Positions 39,802 through 47,995 of a DNA stretch of 64,000 nucleotides are shown in pieces (positions within the stretch are counted from its first letter, which is position 1; every line of letters begins with the position of its first letter). The notes beneath the pieces were generated by a model. That model did no database searches and was not told the DNA's origin. It saw nothing but the letters and a program-made list of their open reading frames with translations. A program made the translations under genes and the position numbers. The DNA comes from Micrococcales bacterium (lineage in GTDB: Bacteria; Actinomycetota; Actinomycetes; Actinomycetales; Microbacteriaceae), in contig CANGBK010000002.1 of the NCBI GenBank assembly GCA_947452235.1, positions 25,679-89,678 on the forward strand. Reading direction: 5' to 3'.

Positions 39802-40989
39802 TTACTTAGAGTTCGCTAGACCTTCAACAACCAGAGCCGCTAACTCACGAGCAGCTGCCTTGGTGTTTTTGTGTAGTTGGTCAAACTTGATAACTGATCC
39901 GGCTGCTAGAGCTGGGTCATAAGGAATCTTCACAACTGCACGAACACGAGATTTGAAGTGAGCTTCAATCTCGTCAAGCTTAACCAAGTTTGTTCCCTGA
40001 GTTGCAGTGTTTAGAGCAACGACAGAGTTACGAACAAGATCCCCATAACCGTTAGCTTCAAGCCAGGTTAGAGTCTCTGAAGCCAGCCTTGCTTCATCAA
40101 CTGAACCACCAGAAACGATAACTAGTCCGTTTGCTCTTTGCAAAGTTGGACGCATTACTGAGTGAACAATACCTGTTCCACAGTCAGTCAGGATGACGCT
40201 GTAATAACGTGCAGCCATGTCTGCAACAACGTTGTAGTCACCTTCATCGAAAGCTTCTGAAAGCATTGGGTCGCTATCTGAAGCAAGAACGTGTAAACGT
40301 GTTGCATCTCTTGAAACCATGGTTGCAAAGTCAGTGAATCCATCAATTGCAGCTGCACGGTTAACAACATCTCTAACAGTGAAACGAGTTGACTTACTCA
40401 CACGTTCAGCAAGTGTTCCACGGTCAGGGTTAGCGTCGATAGCGATAACGCGATCTTCACGCACTAGAGCCATAGCCATACCCAAAAGAGTTGAAACTGT
40501 TGTCTTACCAACACCACCCTTACGGGTTAGCACTGGCACGAACTTAGCTCCACCTTCAAGCGGTGCACCAATACGCGCATCAATTGCTTTACGCTCACGA
40601 ACCTTTAGAGAATCGCCTAGGTTCACGCTCTTGAAAGTTAAGAAGTAGAAGAAACGTCTGAAACCTGATTCAGGTGCTGGCCGGTTGCGAGGAGAGACAT
40701 CGATCAGGCGATCAGCTGTTAGCATCGCAGCTGGCTCTGGCTGTTCAAAAGCATCGCCACGAAGAGAATCTCTTCTGGTGTATCCAGCAGAAGCGTTAGC
40801 TAAAACGTCGGTTTCAGATGCACCACCTGAAGCAACGATGGATGTTGATTCGGTAACCACACGAATAGATGAAGTGGTTGGGCTTAAGTCAACTGTTCCA
40901 GCATCTAACACCACTTCGGTTAGGTCGGCTGTAACTTTAGGCTCGGCATTTCTGCGACGAGAGAGTCCTTTTTCTGGCTTATCAGACAC
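39802..40989 (-). CDS. MinD/ParA-like ATPase with long disordered N-terminus (start re-assigned to GTG, VSDKPEKG)
   Basis: LTRKGGVGKTTVSTLLGMAMALVREDRVIAIDANPDRGTLAERV; AAAAGG-type RBS before the GTG. Confidence 0.85.
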   Translation of the reverse strand: MSDKPEKGLSRRRNAEPKVTADLTEVVLDAGTVDLSPTTSSIRVVTESTSIVASGGASETDVLANASAGYTRRDSLRGDAFEQPEPAAMLTADRLIDVSPRNRPAPESGFRRFFYFLTFKSVNLGDSLKVRERKAIDARIGAPLEGGAKFVPVLTRKGGVGKTTVSTLLGMAMALVREDRVIAIDANPDRGTLAERVSKSTRFTVRDVVNRAAAIDGFTDFATMVSRDATRLHVLASDSDPMLSEAFDEGDYNVVADMAARYYSVILTDCGTGIVHSVMRPTLQRANGLVIVSGGSVDEARLASETLTWLEANGYGDLVRNSVVALNTATQGTNLVKLDEIEAHFKSRVRAVVKIPYDPALAAGSVIKFDQLHKNTKAAARELAALVVEGLANSK

Positions 40990-41022
40990 TTGAAGACCTT
41001 TTCCTAATTCCGGCAAACATTC

Positions 41023-41040
41023 GTAAAGGCTAACCTTTAC
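41023..41040. repeat. Inverted repeat GTAAAGG-N4-CCTTTAC between pyc and the MinD-like gene
   Basis: Read directly: gtaaagg ctaa cctttac. Confidence 0.7.
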
Positions 41041-41059
41041 AACTACGTAAGTCTATTCG

Positions 41060-44000
41060 CTAGAGCGGTTCAATAACGAGAATCAGGTCCCCGGCTTCAA
41101 CTGATTGGGTCTTTGATATAGCCAATCTGCGGACAGTTCCCGCTAAATTAGCGGTAATCGTGGCTTCCATCTTCATGGCTTCAATGGTGGCAACCGGCGC
41201 TCCAGGCTCAACCAATGCGCCTTCGAGTACCTGAAGTGTGACAACACCGGCAAAAGGTGCCGCTACTTCCCCAGGCTTAGAAATATCAGCTTTCTCGGCT
41301 GAAATCACGTTTGTGGCTATCTTTCTGTCCCTAATGTTAATCGGTCTTAGCTGACCATTTAGGGTTGCCATTACGGTTCTAAAGCCCTTGGCATCAGCAC
41401 TAGAGATAGCTTCAAGCCCGATAAAGAGTTTGACACCTTTACTAATCTCAACTACATGCTCTTGGCCATGTTCAAGCCCATACAAATAATCAATAGTTTC
41501 AATTGGATCAAGGTTTGAATACTGAGCGCGGAACTTATCAAATTCGGCAGTTGGACCTGGGAAAAGCAATCTGTTTAAAGTTTTTCTTCTGGTCTTGCCA
41601 TCATCAGAAGCAAGTGCCTCTAGTTCCTCTGTTTTTAGTTCAGCAACGCCAAACTTAATGTTCTTACCAGCTAAGACTTTGGTTCTAAAAGGTTCTGGCC
41701 AACCACCTGGCAAATCACCAAGTTCACCGGCCATGAAACCAACCACAGAATCTGGAATGTCATAGTTCTGCGGATTTTCAGCAAAGTCTTTAGGGTCTGC
41801 GTTAACCGCTACCAAGTGCAGGGCAAGATCGCCTACTACTTTTGACGACGGGGTCACCTTTGGAGGTCTACCCAGAATCTGGTTAGCAGCTGCATACATG
41901 TCTTCAACTTTTTCAAACTGGTTACCCAGCCCAAGTGAAATAGCCTGCTGACGAAGGTTGCTTAGCTGACCTCCCGGAATCTCATGTTTATAAACACGAC
42001 CGGTTGGGCCTGACAAACCAGACTCAAATGGAGCATAAAGTTTGCGAACACTCTCCCAGTAAGGCTCCAGAGCAGTAATTTGGTTCAAAGTAATACCTGA
42101 ATCAAATTTGGTGTGTTCAAGAGCAGCTATCAGCGCAGACGCTGCTGGCTGGCTTGTTGTTCCAGCCATTGGAGCTGAGGCAACATCAACTGCATCAACA
42201 CCAGCTTCAATTGCGGCCATCAGGGTGGCTAATTGACCACCGGCTGTGTCATGGGTGTGCAAATGAACTGGCAGAGCAAATTTTTCTCGGAGAGCTGATA
42301 CGAGAGTTCTAGCAGCCTCAGGTCTGAGTAGTCCAGCCATATCTTTGATTGCAAGAATGTGTGCACCGGCAGCAACAATCTTCTCGGCAAGAGCTAAGTA
42401 ATACTCAAGGGTATATAGATCTTCTTTTGGATCTAGTAAGTCGCCTGTGTAACAGATGGCAACTTCAGCAACAGCAGTCTTAGTTTCTAGAACTGCTTCA
42501 ATCGCTGGAAGCATTTGGTTTACATCATTTAGAGCATCAAAGATTCTAAAGATGTCAACGCCACTTGAAACCGCTTCCCTAACGAAAGCCTTTGTTACTT
42601 CAACCGGGTAAGGTGTGTAGCCAACAGTGTTTCTTCCACGAAGCAACATTTGAATACAAATGTTTGGCATTGCATCTCGAAGTTGGGCTAGGCGATCCCA
42701 AGGGTCTTCACCTAAGAATCTAAGCGCAACATCGTAGGTTGCTCCACCCCAAGCTTCAACCGAGAAGAGCTCAGGAAGAATTCTTGCCTGGTATGGAGCA
42801 ACTTCGACCAAATCTCTGGCTCGAACCCTGGTTGCCAGAAGCGATTGGTGAGCATCTCTGAAAGTCGTATCGGTAATCGCAACAGCCTGCTGATTGCGAA
42901 GTTTTTCTGAAAAGGCTTTGGGCCCAAGGGTAAGTAGTTCTTGTCTTGAACCACTTGGTGCAGGCTGAGCTAGATCCAACTTAGGAAGTTTGCTCTTAGG
43001 TGAAACAAGACTTCCCCTTGACCCATAAGGCTGGTTCACTGTGACATCAGCTAACCAAGTTAAGATTTTGCTTCCGCGGTCCTGTGAAGGATAAGCGTTG
43101 AGAAGTTGCGGACGCTCTTCAATAAAAGCAGTGCTTAGCTCCCCTGCCATAAAACTTGGGTCGGATAGCACTCCTTGCAAGAATGCGATGTTAGTTGAGA
43201 CACCTCTAATTCTGAACTCCGCTAGCGCTCTTTGAGCACGAAGTGAAGCTGACTTGAAATCTCTGCCACGTGCAATCAGTTTGACTAATAGAGAATCAAA
43301 ATGCGGATTGATCTCGCTTCCAGTTGCTGCTGTTCCACCATCCAGACGAATACCTGCGCCACCAGGTGAACGGTAGGTGGTTATTTTGCCTGTGTCTGGC
43401 CTAAACCCAGCGGTTGGATCTTCTGTTGTAATGCGGCATTGAATAGCAAAGCCGTGCATTTCAATTTTGTCTTGAGTGAGCCCGAGTTCTTCAAGCGATT
43501 CACCAGAAGCTATCCTCATTTGAGCTTGGACTAAATCAACCTCAGTGATTTCTTCTGTGACGGTATGTTCAACTTGAATACGTGGATTCATTTCAATGAA
43601 CACATGCTTACCGGCATTAGGTCCAACCGTATCAATCAGGAATTCAACAGTTCCTGCGTTCACATAACCAACCTGTTTAGCAAATGCAACTGCGTCGCGA
43701 TAAAGCTCTTGACGAAGATTTTCTTCTAGGTTAGGCGCAGGAGCAATCTCAACAACTTTTTGATTTCTTCTTTGAACAGAACAGTCACGTTCAAAAAGAT
43801 GAACCACATTACCTTGAGAGTCAGCAAGGATCTGAACCTCAATGTGTCTTGGTCGAAGAACTGCCTGCTCTAAAAAGACTCTTGCATCACCAAAAGCACT
43901 CTCCGCTTCACGGCTAGCTTCATTAAGAGCAGCTACTAACTCGGTAGGTTCAGCAACACGACGCATTCCACGTCCGCCACCACCGGCAACAGCCTTCACA

Positions 44001-44467
44001 AAAAGTGGGAATCCGATCTTGTTGGATTCAGCAACTAATTCATCAACATCGGCGGATTGGATTGAAGATTTGAGAACAGGAACTCCCGCAGCAATAGCAG
44101 CTTCCTTAGCGTTGACCTTGTTGCCAGCTAGCTCTAAAACTGCTGAACCAGGACCGATAAAAACTATTCCGTTTTCTTTGGCTGCTTCAGCTAGTTCTGG
44201 GTTTTCAGAAAGAAACCCGTATCCTGGGTAAATCGCGTCAGCCCCAGATTCTTTGGCGACCCTGATGATTTCTTGAATATCCAGATAGGCGCGAACTGGA
44301 TGACCAATTTCACCAATCTGGTAAGCCTCATCGGCTTTTTGACGGTGTAAAGAGTTTCGGTCTTCATAGGCAAATACAGCAACTGTTTTAGCGCCAAGCT
44401 CATAGGCAGCACGGAAGGCACGGATGGCTATTTCGCCACGGTTAGCAACCAAAATCTTCTTAAACAC
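41060..44467 (-). CDS. pyc: Pyruvate carboxylase (start re-assigned to GTG, VFKKILVANRGEIA)
   Basis: Biotin carboxylase, carboxyltransferase and biotinyl (EAMKMEATI) domains; AAGGAAAATC-GTG. Confidence 0.95.
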   Translation of the reverse strand: MFKKILVANRGEIAIRAFRAAYELGAKTVAVFAYEDRNSLHRQKADEAYQIGEIGHPVRAYLDIQEIIRVAKESGADAIYPGYGFLSENPELAEAAKENGIVFIGPGSAVLELAGNKVNAKEAAIAAGVPVLKSSIQSADVDELVAESNKIGFPLFVKAVAGGGGRGMRRVAEPTELVAALNEASREAESAFGDARVFLEQAVLRPRHIEVQILADSQGNVVHLFERDCSVQRRNQKVVEIAPAPNLEENLRQELYRDAVAFAKQVGYVNAGTVEFLIDTVGPNAGKHVFIEMNPRIQVEHTVTEEITEVDLVQAQMRIASGESLEELGLTQDKIEMHGFAIQCRITTEDPTAGFRPDTGKITTYRSPGGAGIRLDGGTAATGSEINPHFDSLLVKLIARGRDFKSASLRAQRALAEFRIRGVSTNIAFLQGVLSDPSFMAGELSTAFIEERPQLLNAYPSQDRGSKILTWLADVTVNQPYGSRGSLVSPKSKLPKLDLAQPAPSGSRQELLTLGPKAFSEKLRNQQAVAITDTTFRDAHQSLLATRVRARDLVEVAPYQARILPELFSVEAWGGATYDVALRFLGEDPWDRLAQLRDAMPNICIQMLLRGRNTVGYTPYPVEVTKAFVREAVSSGVDIFRIFDALNDVNQMLPAIEAVLETKTAVAEVAICYTGDLLDPKEDLYTLEYYLALAEKIVAAGAHILAIKDMAGLLRPEAARTLVSALREKFALPVHLHTHDTAGGQLATLMAAIEAGVDAVDVASAPMAGTTSQPAASALIAALEHTKFDSGITLNQITALEPYWESVRKLYAPFESGLSGPTGRVYKHEIPGGQLSNLRQQAISLGLGNQFEKVEDMYAAANQILGRPPKVTPSSKVVGDLALHLVAVNADPKDFAENPQNYDIPDSVVGFMAGELGDLPGGWPEPFRTKVLAGKNIKFGVAELKTEELEALASDDGKTRRKTLNRLLFPGPTAEFDKFRAQYSNLDPIETIDYLYGLEHGQEHVVEISKGVKLFIGLEAISSADAKGFRTVMATLNGQLRPINIRDRKIATNVISAEKADISKPGEVAAPFAGVVTLQVLEGALVEPGAPVATIEAMKMEATITANLAGTVRRLAISKTQSVEAGDLILVIEPL

Positions 44468-44532
44468 GATTTTCCTTACTGCTTTACGAACAAATACGGG
44501 GTTGCACTTCAATCAAAAGGTAGCCTAGGTAG

Positions 44533-45570
44533 GTGCACGTATTAAGCATTAGCGCCTTGAAGGGCGGAGTTGGTAAGACCACCATTACTTTGGGCCTTGC
44601 CTCTTCCGCCATGCAACGTGGCCTGCGAACTTTGGTGATAGACCTCGATCCGCAATGCAATACAAGCAATGGTTTAGGTGCAGTTGGGGATTTTGATGTT
44701 ACAGCGGCGGAAGTAATCAAGAAACCCCGGCACAACACTGTGTCTGAGGCAATTCTAGTCTCATCTTGGGCTAAGGGACAGACTGGCAAGTTAGATGTCA
44801 TGGTGGGTCATTCAAGACTTACCGCAGCCAATGTGACCAACCCCTCATTCAAAAAACTTTGGAACCTAGAACAGGCTTTAGCTAAGGTCGAGCCTTCGTA
44901 CGATCTTGTTTTGATAGACACACCCCCATCCATAAACGCTCTAACCCGTATGGCCTGGGTTGCTAGTGACCGCGTTTTGCTGGTTACCGAACCAACTATC
45001 AACTCGGTTCTAGCTGTTGAATCTGCCACTAAGGCTTTGACTGAATTGCGAAAGCAAGTTAATCGAAATGTCACACTGATGGGTATCGTAATCAACCGTT
45101 TAAGAACAACGGTTGCTGAGCACCAATTTAGAATCAATGAACTTGAAGAGCTTTATGGTTCTCAACTTGTTGACAGCGTCTTTGAAGAAAAATCAGTTAT
45201 TGCTCAAGCACAGGGCTCAGGCAGAGCAATCCACTCCTTCCCTGGACAAGCAGCTGCCAAAATTGCTGCTCAATTTGATTTACTTTTAGAAAAAGTTCAA
45301 CAGTCTTTTGCATACGATGACATCAGAAGAATTGAACAATCCGGAAGAAACGCTAAGAATCGCCATTCAAAGCGCAGCCACGATGCAGAACCTAAACGTT
45401 CTGGCAGAAGATCTGCTGAGCCTCGAGCAAATGCTGGTGAAAGAGTTGAACTTGTTAAGACAGCCCCTGTTGCGCCTGAATACCAGGATCAATTTAGCGA
45501 GGCTTTACGGCAAACACTGACCAGTAAGCAAATCAAAGCTATTACTGAAAGTGATTCAGAAGAGGACTAA
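44533..45570 (+). CDS. ParA-family ATPase with basic/disordered C-terminal tail; no ParB nearby
   Basis: MHVLSISALKGGVGKTTITLGLASSAMQRGLRTLVIDLDPQCNTS. Confidence 0.9.
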   Translation: MHVLSISALKGGVGKTTITLGLASSAMQRGLRTLVIDLDPQCNTSNGLGAVGDFDVTAAEVIKKPRHNTVSEAILVSSWAKGQTGKLDVMVGHSRLTAANVTNPSFKKLWNLEQALAKVEPSYDLVLIDTPPSINALTRMAWVASDRVLLVTEPTINSVLAVESATKALTELRKQVNRNVTLMGIVINRLRTTVAEHQFRINELEELYGSQLVDSVFEEKSVIAQAQGSGRAIHSFPGQAAAKIAAQFDLLLEKVQQSFAYDDIRRIEQSGRNAKNRHSKRSHDAEPKRSGRRSAEPRANAGERVELVKTAPVAPEYQDQFSEALRQTLTSKQIKAITESDSEED

Positions 45571-46145
45571 CCAGCGTTCTTTTTTAGACGACGAAGAGTT
45601 AGTTCGTCCATCTCTTCAACGTGGCTAGGGTCGATGCTGGTAAGAGTCGCTTCAACTTCACCAAATACCTTGCCAACAGAAATACCAAAAACGCCTTGAC
45701 CTTTATCCAATAGGTCAATTACTTCATCCATTGAGGTGCAAAGGAACACTTTTGCTCCGTCACAAATCAAAGTGATCTTGGCTAAGTCTTTGATACCCGC
45801 GTCGCGTAGTTCACCCATAGCAATACGAATCTGTTGAAGGGTAACTCCAGCTTCCAATAGACGCTTAACTAGCTTTAGAACCAAGATGTCTCGGAAAGAG
45901 TAAAGTCGCTGTGAACCTGAACCTGCTGCGCCTCTTACAGAAGGCTTCACCAGTGCACTGGAGTCCCAGTAATCAAGTTGACGGTAAGTAATACCTGCAG
46001 CAGTTGCAGCTGAGGTGCCTCGGTAACCAACGTTAGGGTCGTGCCAAGGTTGAGATTCTGCGAAAAGGTCGTCGGCTAGGTATGCAAATTCACTTGCTCC
46101 GCTAATGTCGATACGGCCAGTTTCAGTTGTTGGCTCTTCGTTCAT
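45567..46145 (-). CDS. MerR-family regulator (Rv1830-like)
   Basis: ATAAGITYRQLDYWDSSALVKPS..., LYSFRDILVLKLVKRLLEAGVTLQQIRIA. Confidence 0.88.
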   Translation of the reverse strand: MNEEPTTETGRIDISGASEFAYLADDLFAESQPWHDPNVGYRGTSAATAAGITYRQLDYWDSSALVKPSVRGAAGSGSQRLYSFRDILVLKLVKRLLEAGVTLQQIRIAMGELRDAGIKDLAKITLICDGAKVFLCTSMDEVIDLLDKGQGVFGISVGKVFGEVEATLTSIDPSHVEEMDELTLRRLKKNAG

Positions 46146-46167
46146 AACTCACGACCTCCTCTCAAGG

Positions 46168-46189
46168 TTCAAGTAAAGATTGAATCTTT
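46168..46189. promoter_or_regulatory. Overlapping palindromes upstream of the MerR gene (AAAGATT-G-AATCTTT and TTCAA-N7-TTGAA)
   Basis: Read directly from ggttcaagtaaagattgaatcttttc. Confidence 0.55.
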
Positions 46190-46250
46190 TCTTAATTCTT
46201 GTGCTTACTACCGACTATGTCCGGTTAATATTCTTCTTCGGCGTGTCGTA

Positions 46251-46934
46251 TTAGTCAATCTTGTCGATTACAGAGCGAATGATCTCTGCTCGAATGACTG
46301 CAAACTGGGCTTCAATTTCAGCGGCATACTGGGCTGCACGGGATTTAGCAGCTGGGTCACGCTGCTTTTTGATGGTTGTAACCACACCTTGGATTAGACC
46401 CAAATCACGATCGGCAGCAGTCTTAATGCCTCTGAGGTGCCGTGCTGAAATTCCAAAACGTTGAAGGTTGACTAGTGCTCTAGCAATCTCAATGTCTGAA
46501 TACTCAAACGGCTCCACCCCAATTAGCTTGTGTACCTGAGCCTCAGCCAGAAGTGTTTCGTTGATGCCAGATTCAGCAATAAGTTCAATTTTCTTGAAAC
46601 GACTGTTAACGCTTGGTCTTCTAGTTTCAGTTGGCAGAACCGGTTGTTTACCTGCATCTAAATCTTCTAGATACTGTCGAATGACCTTTAGCGGTAAGAA
46701 CTTATCTCTCTGGAGTTCAAGCACTAATCGAATGCGCTCAATGTGCTGGTCTGAATATTTTCTATATCCTGAAGCAGTTCTTAGCGGAGAAATCAAACCC
46801 TGCTCTTCAAGGAAACGAACCTTTGAAGGTGAAAGATCCGGATAGTCATTCTTAAGAATTTCAATAACCCGCCCAATGGTGTGTAGTTTGCCACTCGGTG
46901 CAGGATAAATCTGGCTAGCTTGATTTGATGCCAC
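46251..46934 (-). CDS. MerR-family regulator, FtsR-like (Rv1828-like)
   Basis: HTIGRVIEILKNDYPDLSPSKVRFLEEQGLISPLRTASGYRKYSDQHIERIR. Confidence 0.88.
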   Translation of the reverse strand: MASNQASQIYPAPSGKLHTIGRVIEILKNDYPDLSPSKVRFLEEQGLISPLRTASGYRKYSDQHIERIRLVLELQRDKFLPLKVIRQYLEDLDAGKQPVLPTETRRPSVNSRFKKIELIAESGINETLLAEAQVHKLIGVEPFEYSDIEIARALVNLQRFGISARHLRGIKTAADRDLGLIQGVVTTIKKQRDPAAKSRAAQYAAEIEAQFAVIRAEIIRSVIDKID

Positions 46935-47368
46935 TAGCTTGCCTTCTTAGCTGAATAAAAAGTGAAGTGATACTTCCCTACCTGTAACTCAGCAGCATTT
47001 ACTAAAACCTGTGAGTCAACTCTTGAACCCTGGTAATAGGTTCCATTTAGTGAAGCCAAATCCTTGATTGTGAACTTACCGTCAGCTCTGCTGATTTCAG
47101 CGTGACGACGAGAAACTGTTACATCATCAAGGAAGATGTCCGCGTTAGGGTGTCTACCCACTGTGACCAAATCCTGATCAAGTAAGAAACGTGAGCCTTT
47201 GTTTGGGCCTCTACGAACAATCAACAGAGCATTGCCGGCTGGCAGTGCATCAACGGCTGCCTGCTCATCGGCACTTAGCGCAAAAGGATCTTCGGCGATC
47301 AGGTCAGCCGAGAAGTTACGAGTAGCATCTAGCTCTTCACCTTGGTTCTGTTGGTTTTCGTTAGACAT
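46934..47368 (-). CDS. garA: FHA-domain protein, GarA/OdhI-like
   Basis: LLIVRRGPNKGSRFLLDQDLVTVGRHPNADIFLDDVTVSRRHAEI. Confidence 0.9.
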   Translation of the reverse strand: MSNENQQNQGEELDATRNFSADLIAEDPFALSADEQAAVDALPAGNALLIVRRGPNKGSRFLLDQDLVTVGRHPNADIFLDDVTVSRRHAEISRADGKFTIKDLASLNGTYYQGSRVDSQVLVNAAELQVGKYHFTFYSAKKAS

Positions 47369-47986
47369 CTACTTCTCCTGTTCGTTTATAAGAATAGTGG
47401 AACTGGATAGGGCTGATTTTCTTAAGTTATGAACTTGAAGTAAATAGACTGCCCCGGTCCACCAGTAGAGCCAGATTCCCCAGAAGGCAAAAGCCCAGGC
47501 TATTGGGTAGATAACCACGGCATAGCTTTCGGGCAAAACCTGAGGTAGCAACAGTAGCGGAAAGGCATATAGCAAAGCAAAGGTTCCAGCCTTACCCGTG
47601 TAGTTCACAGGAAGTGGTCCATATCCGATTTGAGCTAAGAATGGCAGGCTGAAAAAGAGCACTAGGTCTCTAGAAACAATAACTATTACTAACCACCATG
47701 GCACCTGCTGGGTGATAGCCAAACCTAAAAGCGAAGCCAATATAAACAATCGGTCAGCAGCAGGATCTAGTAATTGCCCTAAGCGAGACATCTGATTTAG
47801 TTTCCTGGCTAGATAGCCATCAAGCCAGTCGGTGAAACTAGAAAAAGCTAAAACAGCAAAGGCAATTAGATTCTGATCTATAAGAATCAACCAAAGAAAA
47901 ACTGGTACTAATAGGAGCCTGAGTGCACTTAACAGGTTCGGTAAGGTAACCACCTTTTCCGATAACTGTAAGTTCTTCTCTGCCAT
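47369..47986 (-). CDS. CDP-alcohol phosphatidyltransferase
   Basis: DWLDGYLARKLNQMSRLGQLLDPAADR matches the DX2DGX2ARX8GX3DX3D motif. Confidence 0.92.
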   Translation of the reverse strand: MAEKNLQLSEKVVTLPNLLSALRLLLVPVFLWLILIDQNLIAFAVLAFSSFTDWLDGYLARKLNQMSRLGQLLDPAADRLFILASLLGLAITQQVPWWLVIVIVSRDLVLFFSLPFLAQIGYGPLPVNYTGKAGTFALLYAFPLLLLPQVLPESYAVVIYPIAWAFAFWGIWLYWWTGAVYLLQVHNLRKSALSSSTILINEQEK

Positions 47987-47995
47987 GTGGTGCCT

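Noticed and set aside
43842-44231. Large + strand ORF antisense to pyc (129 aa), plus many similar antisense ORFs (e.g. 36899-37339, 40685-40993, 44484-44801, 13345-13638)
   Set aside because: Low-complexity translations (Ser/Ala/Pro/Thr-rich) typical of the mirror frame of a strong CDS; no RBS or family motif.
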